Assembly (NCBI RefSeq): GCF_019668465.1
Contig: NZ_AP024828.1
Coordinates: 806,001-870,000, forward strand
From: Mycobacterium senriense
GTDB taxonomy: Bacteria; Actinomycetota; Actinomycetes; Mycobacteriales; Mycobacteriaceae
Length of the DNA stretch: 64,000 bases
Direction of reading: 5' to 3'
The notes beneath the pieces were generated by a model. The model saw only the letters and a program-made list of their open reading frames with translations, was not told where the DNA came from and searched no databases. The translations under genes were made by a program, and so were the position numbers. This document shows positions 45,097-54,588 of the stretch, piece after piece (position 1 is the first letter of the stretch; the number at the start of each line of letters is the position of its first letter).

Positions 45097-45993
45097 GTGA
45101 GCAAGAGTCCCCTCCGCCGGATCGCCGACCAGTTCGTGCTGGCAACCATGCGACCCCCCATGGCGCCGCAAGTATTGGTCAACCGTCCGCTGATCAAGCC
45201 GATCGAGCTGGCCGGCAAACGGATCCTGCTCACCGGGGCCTCGTCGGGCATCGGCGAGGCCGCGGCCGAACAGTTCGCCCGGGCGGGCGCCACCGTGGTC
45301 GTCGTCGCCCGCCGCCAGGATCTGCTGGACGCGCTGGCCGAGCGGATCACCGACGCCGGCGGTGAAGCGCTGTCGATCCCGTGCGACGTCTCGGACATGG
45401 ACGCCGTCGACGCGCTGGTCGCCGACGTCGAAAAGCGTCTCGGCGGAATCGACATCCTGATCAACAACGCCGGCCGGTCCATCCGCCGGCCGCTGGCCGA
45501 GTCGCTGGAACGCTGGCACGACGTCGAGCGCACCATGGTGCTCAACTACTACGCGCCGCTGCGGCTGATCCGCGGCCTGGCGCCGGGGATGATCGAGCGC
45601 GGCGACGGCCAGATCATCAACGTCTCGACGTGGGGTGTGCTCTCGGAGGCCTCCCCGCTGTTCGCGGTGTACAACGCCTCCAAGGCCGCGCTGTCGACGG
45701 TCAGCCGGGTGGTGGAAACCGAGTGGGGCGACAAGGGCGTGCACTCCACCACGCTGTACTACCCGCTGGTCGCCACCCCGATGATCGCGCCGACCAAGGC
45801 CTACGAAGGCATGCCGGCGCTGACGTCGGAGGAGGCCGGCGAGTGGATGATCACCGCCGCACGCACCCGTCCGGTGCGCATCGCACCGCGGATGGCGATC
45901 GCCGCGAAGGCGCTGGATACCTTCGGCCCGCGCTGGGTCAACGCCGTCATGCAGCGCCAGAGCATCCAGCCCAACCGCAAGGCCGATGGCTGA
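45097..45993 (+). CDS. Short-chain dehydrogenase/reductase (Rv0547c-like)
   Basis: 298 residues from the GTG at 45097. SDR motifs: LLTGASSGIGEAAAEQFA (about 44-61), INNAGRSIRRP (about 122-132), NVSTWG with Ser, YNASKAAL (Tyr/Lys about 193-197), YYPLVATPM. The N-terminal 40 residues extend before the core and may bind membrane. Substrate unknown. Position in the menB-pitA-menE run is conserved in M. tuberculosis. Confidence 0.9.
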   Translation: MSKSPLRRIADQFVLATMRPPMAPQVLVNRPLIKPIELAGKRILLTGASSGIGEAAAEQFARAGATVVVVARRQDLLDALAERITDAGGEALSIPCDVSDMDAVDALVADVEKRLGGIDILINNAGRSIRRPLAESLERWHDVERTMVLNYYAPLRLIRGLAPGMIERGDGQIINVSTWGVLSEASPLFAVYNASKAALSTVSRVVETEWGDKGVHSTTLYYPLVATPMIAPTKAYEGMPALTSEEAGEWMITAARTRPVRIAPRMAIAAKALDTFGPRWVNAVMQRQSIQPNRKADG

Positions 45994-46019
45994 CCAGGCC
46001 ACGTGGTAGACACGATTTC

Positions 46020-46427
46020 ATGGAGATCCTGGCCAGTCGGATGCTGCTGCGGCCGTCGGACTATCAGCGCTCGCTAGCCTTCTACCGCGACGAGATCGGG
46101 CTTGCGATTTGGCGCGACTACGGCGCTGGCACAGTCTTTTTCGCGGGCCAGTCCTTGCTGGAGCTGGCCGGTTACGGCGCGCCCGATCCCTCCCAGCGGG
46201 CCTACCCCGGTGCGCTGTGGCTGCAGGTCCGCGACATCGCGGCCACCCAAAGCGAATTGGAGGGCCGCGGGGTGACGATCGCGCGCGAAGCGCGGCGCGA
46301 ACCGTGGGGCTTGAAAGAGATGCACGTGACCGATCCGGATGGCCTCACGCTCATTTTCGTCGAGGTGCCGCCGGAGCACCCATTACGGCGCGACACCCGA
46401 GGTGAACAACACGGAAATGCCGGTTAA
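46020..46427 (+). CDS. VOC/glyoxalase-family protein (Rv0546c-like)
   Basis: 135 residues from the ATG at 46020. Vicinal oxygen chelate fold: two beta-alpha-beta-beta-beta units, first YQRSLAFYRDEIGLAIWRDY, second ending WGLKEMHVTDPDGLTLIFVE. A single metal-binding Glu is visible near the end. Likely a small lyase, dioxygenase or resistance-type protein; substrate unknown. 26 bp after the SDR gene. Confidence 0.85.
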   Translation: MEILASRMLLRPSDYQRSLAFYRDEIGLAIWRDYGAGTVFFAGQSLLELAGYGAPDPSQRAYPGALWLQVRDIAATQSELEGRGVTIAREARREPWGLKEMHVTDPDGLTLIFVEVPPEHPLRRDTRGEQHGNAG

Positions 46428-46524
46428 CTGAGAGGTAACATCTGGCGACGAGTCAAGGTATACCCGTAATTCGCCTCTCCCAGCATTCGACAATGTAAAC
46501 CTCCTACCACCAGAATCAGGCGCT

Positions 46525-47763
46525 GTGAACATCCAATTGTTCCTCTTGATCATTGTCGTAATCACGGCATTGGCTTTCGATTTCACGAATGGCTTCCACG
46601 ACACGGGCAACGCGATGGCGACCTCGATCGCCAGTGGTGCGCTCAAGCCGAAAGTAGCGGTCGCGCTGTCCGCGGTGCTGAACCTCGTGGGTGCGTTCAT
46701 GTCCACCGCCGTCGCCGCGACGATCGCCAAAGGCTTGATCGACGGGCACATCGTGACGCTGGAGCTGGTTTTCGCCGGCCTCGTCGGCGGCATCGTGTGG
46801 AACCTGCTGACCTGGCTCCTCGGCATCCCCTCGAGTTCGTCGCACGCCTTGATCGGCGGCATCGTCGGCGCCACCATCGCCGCCGTCGGCGGGCACGGGG
46901 TGATCTGGAAAGGCCTGGTGTCCCACGTACTCATCCCGGCCGTAGTGGCCGCGATCCTGGCCATCGCCGTCGGGGCGATCGCGACCTGGCTCGTGTACCG
47001 GATCACCCAAGGTCTGGAGACCGGTCGCACCCAGGCCGGGTTCCGCTACGGCCAGTGGGGCTCGGCGTCGCTGGTTTCGCTGGCGCACGGCACCGGCGAC
47101 GCGCAGAAGACGATGGGCATCATCTTCCTGGCGCTGATGTCCTACGGCTCGATCAGCAAAAACGAGTCCATGCCGCCGCTATGGGTCATCGTCGCTTGCG
47201 CGTTGTCCATGGCCGCGGGCACCTACCTGGGCGGCTGGCGGATCATCCGCACCCTGGGCAAGGGGTTGGTGGAGATCCAGTCGCCCCAAGGCATGGCCGC
47301 CGAGTCGTCCTCGGCCGCAGTCATCCTGCTTTCCACCCACTTCGGCTACGCGCTGTCGACGACCCAGGTCTGCACCGGTTCGGTGCTCGGCAGCGGGCTG
47401 GGCAAACCCGGCGGCGAAGTCCGGTGGGGCGTCGCCGGTCGCATGGGTGTCGCCTGGCTGGTCACGCTGCCGCTGGCCGGGCTGGTCGGTGCGCTCACCT
47501 ATTGGATCGTCCATTTCATCGGTGGCTACCCGGGCGCGATCGTCGGTTTCGGGCTGCTGGTCGCGGTCTCGGCCGCCATCTACATCCGGTCGCGCAAGGT
47601 CAAGGTCGACCACAACAACGTCAACGCCGAATGGAAGGGCGACCTGACCGCCGGACTCGAAGGTACCGACGATCAGCACCCGCCCTCGGATGCCGGACCC
47701 ACAGCCGGCGCCACGCCTCCCCGTTACGACTCCGACGACCCCACGATTAAGGCGAACGCCTGA
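46525..47763 (+). CDS. pitA: Low-affinity inorganic phosphate transporter PitA
   Basis: 412 residues from the GTG at 46525, Rv0545c equivalent. PiT family: N-terminal duplicated motif DFTNGFHDTGNAMAT (about 19-33) and the second-half counterpart SLAHGTGDAQKTMGIIF, with about ten membrane segments and a hydrophilic Asp/Pro-rich tail of about 55 residues. It imports phosphate, probably as metal phosphate, with H+. Its stop overlaps the next start (TGATG). Confidence 0.94.
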   Translation: MNIQLFLLIIVVITALAFDFTNGFHDTGNAMATSIASGALKPKVAVALSAVLNLVGAFMSTAVAATIAKGLIDGHIVTLELVFAGLVGGIVWNLLTWLLGIPSSSSHALIGGIVGATIAAVGGHGVIWKGLVSHVLIPAVVAAILAIAVGAIATWLVYRITQGLETGRTQAGFRYGQWGSASLVSLAHGTGDAQKTMGIIFLALMSYGSISKNESMPPLWVIVACALSMAAGTYLGGWRIIRTLGKGLVEIQSPQGMAAESSSAAVILLSTHFGYALSTTQVCTGSVLGSGLGKPGGEVRWGVAGRMGVAWLVTLPLAGLVGALTYWIVHFIGGYPGAIVGFGLLVAVSAAIYIRSRKVKVDHNNVNAEWKGDLTAGLEGTDDQHPPSDAGPTAGATPPRYDSDDPTIKANA

Positions 47764-48062
47764 TGAGTCACTTCAGCGACTGGTTCAACTACCAGGCCTC
47801 CCTCAAGATCCTGATCTTCAGCATGCTGGCCGGTGCCGCATTGCCGGGGCTGTTCGCCCTGGGGCTCCGATTCCACGCGGTCGGCGCCGGACAGGTCAGC
47901 ACCGATGGTGGCGCGCCGCAGAAGAACCCGGCGCTGCTGGCCATCGCCTGGGCGATCTATGCGGTGGTGCTCCTGGTGATCGCCTTCGCGCTGGCGTACA
48001 TCTCGCGGGACTTCATCGCGCATCACACTGGCTACCCTTTCCTCGGAGCCAAGGCCAAGTAG
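47763..48062 (+). CDS. Small two-helix membrane protein (Rv0544c-like)
   Basis: 99 residues, two hydrophobic helices (about 14-37 and 61-81), with a glycine-rich loop between. The ATG overlaps the pitA stop by one base (TGATG), so it is translationally coupled and may be a partner of PitA. Function unknown. Confidence 0.85.
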   Translation: MSHFSDWFNYQASLKILIFSMLAGAALPGLFALGLRFHAVGAGQVSTDGGAPQKNPALLAIAWAIYAVVLLVIAFALAYISRDFIAHHTGYPFLGAKAK

Positions 48063-48118
48063 CATCGATTGGTGCCCACGGATTTGCCAAGCCAAACACC
48101 GGGGGGTGTTGTAAGAGC

Positions 48119-48421
48119 GTGAACGGATTCCTCAACTCGATCGTCTCCTGGCTCCGCGCGGGGTATCCGGAAGGCGTTCCGCCGACCGACACCTTCCCGG
48201 TGCTCGCGTTGCTGACCCGCCGGCTGTCCAGCGACGAAGCCAGGGAGGTGGCCTGCGAGCTGGTTCGGCGCGGCGAGTTCGACGATGTCGACATCGGCGT
48301 GCTGATCACCCAGATCACCGATGAGTTGCCGTCACCGGCCGACGTCGAGCGGGTGCGGGTGCGGTTGGCGGCCAAGGGTTGGCCCTTCGAGGACGCCGAC
48401 GAGGCCGGGGACCCGGCATAG
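48119..48421 (+). CDS. DUF3349 protein (Rv0543c-like)
   Basis: 100 residues from the GTG at 48119, the length of Rv0543c. A compact helical protein: VNGFLNSIVSWLRAGYPEGV, then LLTRRLSSDEAREVACELV and ELPSPADVERVRVRLAAKGW. DUF3349 is a small actinobacterial helical fold of unknown function. It ends just before menE. Confidence 0.88.
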   Translation: MNGFLNSIVSWLRAGYPEGVPPTDTFPVLALLTRRLSSDEAREVACELVRRGEFDDVDIGVLITQITDELPSPADVERVRVRLAAKGWPFEDADEAGDPA

Positions 48422-48426
48422 CCGTA

Positions 48427-49584
48427 TTGCGCGCGCTGCACGTCCCGCCGGGTTCTGCGGCCTCGTCACTGTTGCCTGCGCTGGAACGGGTCCTGGACGG
48501 GCGTGACCCCGCACTGGTCGCCCTGCCCGCGGGCGACGATCGCGAGTCGACGGCGCTGCGGGCGGGTCTGCGCGTCGGGGAGGCCATCGACGACGACGTG
48601 GCCCTGGTCGCGGCGACGTCGGGAACCACCGGGATTCCCAAGGGCGCGTTGCTGACCGGCGCCGCCCTGACCGCCAGCGCGGCGGCCACCCATCACCGGC
48701 TCGGCGGGCCGGGCAGCTGGCTGCTCGCCCTGCCGCCCCACCACATCGCCGGGGTGCAGGTTCTGGTGCGCAGCCTGCTCGCCGGCTCGACACCGGTCGA
48801 GATGGACGTCACGTCCAAGGGTTTCGACATCGCCGAATTGCCCGGTGCGATAAGGGCATTGGGTCCGGGACGGCGCTACACCTCGCTGGTTGCCGCGCAG
48901 CTGGCCAAGGCGCTCGGCGACCCGGCGGCCGCGGCCGCCCTCGCCGAGCTGGACGCCGTGCTGCTCGGCGGCGGACCCGCGCCGCGACCGGTCCTGGACG
49001 ACGCGGTCGCCGCGGGCATCACCGTGGTCCGCACCTATGGGATGAGCGAGACCGCCGGGGGCTGCGTGTACGACGGTGTCCCGCTGGACGGGGTGCGGCT
49101 GCGCACGGTCCACGGGCGCATCGTCATCGGCGGCGCGACGCTGGCCAAGGGCTACCGCAACCCGGTTGACCCGGATCCGTTCGCCGAACCGGGCTGGTTC
49201 GCGACCGACGACCTCGGCGCCGTCAGCGACGCGGGCGTGCTGACCGTCCTGGGCCGCGCCGACGACGCGATCAGCACCGGCGGGCTGACCGTGCTGCCGC
49301 AGCCCGTCGAGGCGGCGCTGTGCACCCATCCGGCCGTGAGCGAGTGCGCGGTGTTCGGGGTGGCCGACGACCGGCTGGGGCAGCGGGTGGTCGCCGCGGT
49401 CGTGGTGCGCGACGGGGCCGCCGCGCCGACCCTGGACGCGCTGCGCGCGCAGGTGACCCGCACCCTGGACGCCACCGCCGCGCCGCGCGAGCTGCACATC
49501 GTCGACGCCCTGCCCCGCCGCGGCATCGGCAAGGTCGACCGGGCGGAATTGGTGCGCCGATTCGCCGGCCCGAGCGATCAATAG
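48427..49584 (+). CDS. menE: o-Succinylbenzoate-CoA ligase
   Basis: 385 residues from the TTG at 48427; the start is uncertain, another TTG at 48379 would overlap the DUF3349 gene. Adenylate-forming motifs: ATSGTTGIPKGALLTG (about 60-75), LLGGGPAPRPVLD, TYGMSETAGG, GWFATDDLGAV, DDAISTGGLTVLPQPVE, and PRRGIGKVDRAEL with the catalytic Lys. It is short (about 385 against 450-500 in most MenE), as in M. tuberculosis. It makes OSB-CoA, the MenB substrate. Confidence 0.93.
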   Translation: MRALHVPPGSAASSLLPALERVLDGRDPALVALPAGDDRESTALRAGLRVGEAIDDDVALVAATSGTTGIPKGALLTGAALTASAAATHHRLGGPGSWLLALPPHHIAGVQVLVRSLLAGSTPVEMDVTSKGFDIAELPGAIRALGPGRRYTSLVAAQLAKALGDPAAAAALAELDAVLLGGGPAPRPVLDDAVAAGITVVRTYGMSETAGGCVYDGVPLDGVRLRTVHGRIVIGGATLAKGYRNPVDPDPFAEPGWFATDDLGAVSDAGVLTVLGRADDAISTGGLTVLPQPVEAALCTHPAVSECAVFGVADDRLGQRVVAAVVVRDGAAAPTLDALRAQVTRTLDATAAPRELHIVDALPRRGIGKVDRAELVRRFAGPSDQ

Positions 49585-49595
49585 GCTGTTCCTTC

Positions 49596-50981
49596 GTGAG
49601 GATCGCTCGACGGGAGGCAGTGCGCGAGGCGGTAGCGGTCACGATCGGGGTGGTGCTGGTGGCGGCGGCGTTCGTGCTGCCGCGGATGAACTCAGGCGTG
49701 CGGCCGCGTCTGGACGTCGGTGCCGAGAAGTTCGCCACCCACGCCGGCGCGGCACCGATCTTCGGCGAATGGCTGATCCACGCCGGTTGGGGAACCGGTC
49801 CGGCCATCGCCCTCGCGATCGCCGTGGTCGCGTGGGGACCGATTCTCGCGCAACGCCTTTCGTGGCGTGCACTGACGCTGGGCAGCTGGGCCACCGCGTG
49901 CGGGTGGGCGTTCGCGCTGGCGATGATCGACGGCTGGCAGCGCGGCTTCGCCGGCCGGCTGACCACCCGCGACGAATACCTGTCGCAGGTGCCGGGCATC
50001 GCCGACATCGGTGCGACGCTGCGCACGTTCGCCGGCCGAATTGTGGACTACCAGCCGAATTCGTGGACCACCCACGTGTCCGGTCATCCACCCGGCGCGC
50101 TGCTGACGTTCGTCTGGCTGGACCGGCTCGGCCTGCACGGCGGCGCCTGGGCCGGGCTGCTGTGCCTGCTGGCCGGCTCGAGCGCGGCGGCCGCGGTGGT
50201 GATCGCCGTGCGCGCGCTGGCAGACGAGCCGACCGCGCGGCGCGCCGCCCCGTTCGTCGCCCTGGCCCCGACCGCGATCTGGGTGGCGGTGTCCGCCGAC
50301 GGCTACTTCGCCGGGCTGGCGGCCTGGGGCATCGCGCTGCTGGCCGTAGCGGTGCACCGCCCGGTCCGCTTCCCCGCGCTGACGGCCGCGGGCGCGGGCC
50401 TGCTGCTGGGCTGGGGGGTGTTCTGTAACTACGGCCTGGTGCTGATGGGGTTGCCGGCGTTGGCGGTGCTGGCCTCGGCCCAGCGGGCGGGCAACGGCTC
50501 GGCGGACTGGAGGGCGATCCTGCGGGCCCTGGGCCCGGCGGCGCTGGCCGCGATCGCGGTGGCGGTCGCCTTCGCCGTCGCGGGGTTCTTCTGGTTCGAC
50601 GGCTATACCCTGGTGCAGCAACGCTATTGGCAGGGCATCGCCAAATTCCGGCCGTTCCAGTATTGGAGCTGGGCCAACCTGGCGTGCGTGGTGTGTGCGA
50701 TCGGGTTGGGCGGCGTCGCCGGAATCAGCAGGGTGTTCGACTGGCCCGCCATCCGCCGCCGCTCCGGTTTTCATCTGCTGCTGTTGAGCGTGCTGGCCGC
50801 CATCGTCGTCGCGGACCTGAGCATGCTCAGCAAGGCCGAGGTGGAACGCATCTGGCTGCCGTTCACCGTCTGGCTCACCGCGGCGGCCGCACTCCTGCCG
50901 GTGCGTTCACACCGGATCTGGTTGGCGCTCAACGCTGTCGGCGCGCTGGCGCTCAACACGATCATCCTGACGAACTGGTAG
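49596..50981 (+). CDS. Polytopic membrane protein (Rv0541c-like), putative glycosyltransferase-type
   Basis: 461 residues from the GTG at 49596, 11 bp after menE. About 11 or 12 hydrophobic segments. One periplasmic loop contains YQPNSWTTHVSGHPPGALLT, the arrangement seen in membrane glycosyltransferases of the GT-C type, and a later loop has WFDGYTLVQQRYWQGIAKFR. A role in transferring sugars from polyprenyl donors is suggested by topology and the two glycosyltransferase genes across the DUF732 gene. Not proven. Confidence 0.78.
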   Translation: MRIARREAVREAVAVTIGVVLVAAAFVLPRMNSGVRPRLDVGAEKFATHAGAAPIFGEWLIHAGWGTGPAIALAIAVVAWGPILAQRLSWRALTLGSWATACGWAFALAMIDGWQRGFAGRLTTRDEYLSQVPGIADIGATLRTFAGRIVDYQPNSWTTHVSGHPPGALLTFVWLDRLGLHGGAWAGLLCLLAGSSAAAAVVIAVRALADEPTARRAAPFVALAPTAIWVAVSADGYFAGLAAWGIALLAVAVHRPVRFPALTAAGAGLLLGWGVFCNYGLVLMGLPALAVLASAQRAGNGSADWRAILRALGPAALAAIAVAVAFAVAGFFWFDGYTLVQQRYWQGIAKFRPFQYWSWANLACVVCAIGLGGVAGISRVFDWPAIRRRSGFHLLLLSVLAAIVVADLSMLSKAEVERIWLPFTVWLTAAAALLPVRSHRIWLALNAVGALALNTIILTNW

Positions 50982-51011
50982 AGATCGGTGCGCCGAAGTA
51001 TGTCCATCACC

Positions 51012-51392
51012 CTACGCAGCCGCCGGCGGCGGGAAGGGAAACCAAGGAATATTCGACCAGTCCGGCGGGGGCGGCGGCTCGGTGGTCGGTTCGCCGAGGT
51101 GTTGTGGGCAATAGGCACTGACGGCGCTGGTCGTGAAGTGGGTCGCGTCCGCCACGGTGAATCCGGCATTTTCTGCCGACACACTTTGGATGACATCGGC
51201 CTGGGAGTGGCCCTGATCCATTAATTCACAGGCCTTCTTGCCGACCCGGACGGCGACGGCGCCGTTCTTATAGGGGACGCCGGCCTGATCGAGCGCCGCC
51301 AAGAAGTTCGCATCTGGGTTGCCGCCCGGCTCGGCCTGTGCCGGCGTGGCCGCACCAATGACCGCGGCGAAACTCGCCAACACGAGAAGCAT
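51012..51392 (-). CDS. Secreted DUF732 protein
   Basis: 126 residues from the ATG at 51392, chosen for GGAG 8 nt upstream. Signal peptide (MLLVLASFAAVIGAATPAQA) with cleavage after AQA. The mature part is a DUF732 domain with two cysteines (KKACELMDQG and SAYCPQHLG) and a Pro-rich tail (TTEPPPPPDWSNIPWFPFPP). Function unknown. A second DUF732 gene occurs at 25997-26407. Confidence 0.85.
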   Translation of the reverse strand: MLLVLASFAAVIGAATPAQAEPGGNPDANFLAALDQAGVPYKNGAVAVRVGKKACELMDQGHSQADVIQSVSAENAGFTVADATHFTTSAVSAYCPQHLGEPTTEPPPPPDWSNIPWFPFPPPAAA

Positions 51393-51518
51393 TCGCACCG
51401 CTCCATCCTTATACAAAAAGCCGGTGTTGTCCTGTCGCGAATTTCGGCTGGCCCTCGACTCGATGGCGACGTCATCTGGGAGAACATGCTGACTCCCGAG
51501 CAGTGCCGGCAGAATCGT

Positions 51519-52181
51519 CTAGAGGCCGGCCGCGCGGGTGGCCCGCGCGAAGCGGCTGGTGGGTGCGCAGGCGTCGCGCACGGTCGCGACGTCGTCGACA
51601 AAGTCCACGTCGGCCAGCGTCTCAACGGTCACCACGTCAATTCCGTTGTCGCGCAATGCTTTCAACGTCAGATCGCCGGTATCGGGTGCGGACATCGGCA
51701 CGGTGCGCAGGCACTGCGCCATCGCGGGCTGCCCCACGCCGAGCACCCACCAGCCCCCGTCGCGGGCCGGCCCGAGCACGGCCTGCGCCTCGAGCAGCCG
51801 GCGTGCGCACCCGGCCAACAGGTCCGCAGTCACCTGGGGGGTGTCCATGCCGATCTGCAGCACCGCAAACCCGCCGGCCGCGTCGGCGTGCGCGTTTGCG
51901 AGCCGGGCCGCGAAATCCGCACCGCGCTGGGCGATCACGGTGAACGACGCCAGTCGCTGCCGGATCTCGGCGGCGTTCGCCGCCGCATCCAGGTCGCCGG
52001 TGAGGGCGACCACCCGCGCGGCCACCGGGGCGGCGGCCACCGCGTCGAGCGTGTCAAGCAGTGCGGCGGCGGCGATTTCGGCGGCGACCCGGTCGCCGAC
52101 GGCCGCCGCGAGCCGCGTCTTGGCCAAGCCCGGCTCGGGCGCCTTGGCGACCACCAGCAGGGTCACCGGCAGCGCCTTCAC
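51519..52181 (-). CDS. DUF2064 glycosyltransferase-like protein (Rv0540-like)
   Basis: 220 residues from the GTG at 52181, whose GTGA overlaps the stop of the upstream GT2 gene. Nucleotidyl/glycosyltransferase-A-like fold: LLVVAKAPEPGLAKTRLAAA (about 7-26), IGMDTPQVT (a D-x-P donor-site motif), and ARDGGWWVLGV. DUF2064 proteins are often paired with GT2 enzymes as here. The exact reaction is unknown. Confidence 0.88.
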   Translation of the reverse strand: MKALPVTLLVVAKAPEPGLAKTRLAAAVGDRVAAEIAAAALLDTLDAVAAAPVAARVVALTGDLDAAANAAEIRQRLASFTVIAQRGADFAARLANAHADAAGGFAVLQIGMDTPQVTADLLAGCARRLLEAQAVLGPARDGGWWVLGVGQPAMAQCLRTVPMSAPDTGDLTLKALRDNGIDVVTVETLADVDFVDDVATVRDACAPTSRFARATRAAGL

Positions 52182-52837
52182 GAAATCACCTTCCAGAAGT
52201 CCAGGATCGCGGTGATGCTGCCCCGCAGCGAACCACTCACCTTCGACTTGCCGCCCGTCCGCGGGCCGTAGCTGACGTCGAGTTCGACGACGCGCCAGCC
52301 GGCGGCCGCGGCACGCACCAGCAATTCCAGCGGATATCCCGACCGCCGGTCGACGACGCCCAGCTGCAGCAGCCCGTCGCGCCGCGCCACTCGCATCGGC
52401 GCGATGTCGTGCACCGGCAGGCCGTGTCGGGTGCGCAGTCGCCAGCTCATGACCACGGTGCCCATCCGGGCCACCCACGGCCAGTGCAGCCCGGGCACCG
52501 GCCGGCGCCGGCCGATCACCAGGTCGGCGCCCCGCTCGAGCTCGGCGACCAGCCGGGGGAGATCACCGACGTCCATCGAGCCGTCGGCGTCGATGACCGC
52601 CACGATCGGGGTGGTCGCGGCCAGCACACCCGCGTGGACGGCCGAGCCGTATCCGGCCCGCGGTTCGGCGACCACCCGGGCGCCGTGCCGGCTCGCGACC
52701 CCGGCGGTGTCGTCGGTGCTGTTGTTGTCCACCACCAACGCCCGGTAGCCGGCGGGGATCGCGGCCAGCACCGCGGGCAGCGACTCCTCTTCGTTGAGGC
52801 AGGGCAGGACCACCGTCACCAGACCGGCGTCGGGCAC
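52178..52837 (-). CDS. Glycosyltransferase family 2, dolichyl-phosphate-type (Rv0539-like)
   Basis: 219 residues from the GTG at 52837. GT-A motifs: VVLPCLNEEESLPAVLAAIP (about 9-28), VVDNNSTDDTAGVA, and VAVIDADGSMD with the DxD-type acid pair, plus PVHDIAPMRVA. Typical of polyprenyl phosphate glucosyl- or mannosyltransferases, which make lipid-linked sugar donors; no membrane segment. It follows the large Rv0538-like gene with a 2-bp gap and is coupled to the DUF2064 gene. Confidence 0.9.
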   Translation of the reverse strand: MPDAGLVTVVLPCLNEEESLPAVLAAIPAGYRALVVDNNSTDDTAGVASRHGARVVAEPRAGYGSAVHAGVLAATTPIVAVIDADGSMDVGDLPRLVAELERGADLVIGRRRPVPGLHWPWVARMGTVVMSWRLRTRHGLPVHDIAPMRVARRDGLLQLGVVDRRSGYPLELLVRAAAAGWRVVELDVSYGPRTGGKSKVSGSLRGSITAILDFWKVIS

Positions 52838-52839
52838 GC

Positions 52840-54588
52840 TCAGAACCCGCGGTGGGGGTGTGGCTGCTGCGGGTACATCGGCTGCTGCGGGGACACCGGC
52901 TGCTGCGGGTATATCGGCTGCGAATGCGTCGGCGGCACCGTCTGCTGGGTGTGCGTCGGCAGCGGCGCCTGGGTGGTTTCCCGCGTGCTCGGCGGCGAAT
53001 AGGTGCTCGTCGGCGGCTGGTGCGTGGTGCTCGGCGGCGAATACGTCGTCGTCGGAGGCGAATACGTCGTCGTCGGCGGTTGGTACGTGGTGGTCGGCGG
53101 CGTGTAAGGCGGGTTATAGGGAGGGTTGTACGGAGGGTTATAGGGAGGGTTGTACGGCGGGTGGTTCGGCCCCCACCCCGGGATCGGCATGGGAATCGGA
53201 ATAGGTATCGGCACAATGGGATTCGGGCGAGGCGCCCAACCCGGTTCGGGATTGGGCACCACACCGGGGTTGATCGGTGCCTCGGGAGCGGGAGCGGGAC
53301 CGGCCGGCACGCCGCCGCCCGATGGCGGCGCGACCTGCTGCGGGGCCGGGACGTTGTTCGGAGCCGGGACGGTGCCGCCCTGGAATCCGGCGTTGGGCGC
53401 GTCGGGCGGGGGCGGGGGCAGCGGCGCCTGCTGCTGGCTCGGCAGGATCGGCATGAACTTGCCGGGGGTGCCGTTCTGGACGCCCACCACCGGCTGCCGG
53501 CTAGCGGTCGGTTCAACCGCGACCGCGATCGCGGTGGCCAGCGACGCCAATCCGATGACCGCGAAGGCGACGACGGCGTTGCCGATCACCAGCGATCGCC
53601 GCGACAGCTTCGTCGGCACTTCCTCGTCGGTGTCGCCGTACTCGTAGTCGTCGAATTCGGGGTCGTACTCATCGAATTCGCCCGGGTACTGCTCGCCCTC
53701 GTCGGCCATCGAATAGGCCAGTTGGTGCTCTTCGGCGTTCGGATCGGCGAATTCCGATGCCGGCACGACGGTGGTCTCATCCCCGGTGAGCCCCGCCGCC
53801 GGCGCCATCGCGGTGGCATCCCCGAACGCCGGCGCCATCGCGGTGGCATCCCCAGCCGCCGGGGCCATGGCGGTCTCGTCGCCGGTCAGCCCGATCGCCG
53901 GCGCCATGGCCGTCGCGCCCCCGGCCCCCAGCACCGCCGCCGGCGCGGCGGCGATCGCGGCGCCGCGGGCGAGCGCAAAGGTGGGATCCTCGGCGACCCG
54001 CACCCGCATGGTCGACGCGTCGCGGAGCTCGTCGGCCACCCGGTTCAGATCGGGCGAGGCCCCGAGCAGATACACATCCTGCGGGGCGTCGGGGTGGGCG
54101 CTCAGGTTCGCCATCATGGTGTGGAACGCCGCCGTCGCATCGCCGCCCGAAGCACCCGCCAGCGGCTGGCTGGCCAACACGGTCGGCGGCGCGTCGGGAT
54201 CACCGTCCGAACCCACCATCGACAGCGTCGCGGTCGCGTCGTCCATCACCAGCGCCGCGCCGGGCCGGCCGGCCGCGCGCATCAGGGCGGCCACCGCCTG
54301 CGATTCGGAGAGCACCGCGACGTTGTGCACGCCCGAGTCCTCCAGCGCCCGCCGCAGCTGGTCGGCGGCGGGATGGTCGGTCCAGCACAGCCGGGTGCCG
54401 ACCAGCCGGTGGTTCTCGCCGGCCAGCAGCCGGTTCGTGCCGACCACCGTCTCGGTCAGCGTCCCGATCGGATTGTCAGCGAGGTCGACGACGGATTGGT
54501 CGATCACGTCGGCCCCCTGCGCACCCGACCCGACCAGGGCCAAGCGCGCGACGGGTCCGGTGACCGCAACCCCCAAAACGACGTCCAT
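52840..54588 (-). CDS. Large membrane protein with Hsp70-like N-domain and proline-rich repeat C-domain (Rv0538-like)
   Basis: 582 residues from the ATG at 54588 (AGGAG upstream). Residues 1-210 look like an actin/Hsp70-type fold (LGVAVTGPVARLALVG, VVGTNRLLAGENH, ALVMDDATATLSMVG). Then tandem GDATAMAPA-type repeats (about 218-270), an acidic linker, one membrane helix (about 335-355), and an extracytoplasmic Pro-rich region with NPPY repeats four times and TTTYSPP-type repeats. Probably a cell-wall-spanning protein. The encoding DNA repeats make it length-variable between strains (inference). First gene of the Rv0538-GT2-DUF2064 run. Confidence 0.85.
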   Translation of the reverse strand: MDVVLGVAVTGPVARLALVGSGAQGADVIDQSVVDLADNPIGTLTETVVGTNRLLAGENHRLVGTRLCWTDHPAADQLRRALEDSGVHNVAVLSESQAVAALMRAAGRPGAALVMDDATATLSMVGSDGDPDAPPTVLASQPLAGASGGDATAAFHTMMANLSAHPDAPQDVYLLGASPDLNRVADELRDASTMRVRVAEDPTFALARGAAIAAAPAAVLGAGGATAMAPAIGLTGDETAMAPAAGDATAMAPAFGDATAMAPAAGLTGDETTVVPASEFADPNAEEHQLAYSMADEGEQYPGEFDEYDPEFDDYEYGDTDEEVPTKLSRRSLVIGNAVVAFAVIGLASLATAIAVAVEPTASRQPVVGVQNGTPGKFMPILPSQQQAPLPPPPPDAPNAGFQGGTVPAPNNVPAPQQVAPPSGGGVPAGPAPAPEAPINPGVVPNPEPGWAPRPNPIVPIPIPIPMPIPGWGPNHPPYNPPYNPPYNPPYNPPYTPPTTTYQPPTTTYSPPTTTYSPPSTTHQPPTSTYSPPSTRETTQAPLPTHTQQTVPPTHSQPIYPQQPVSPQQPMYPQQPHPHRGF

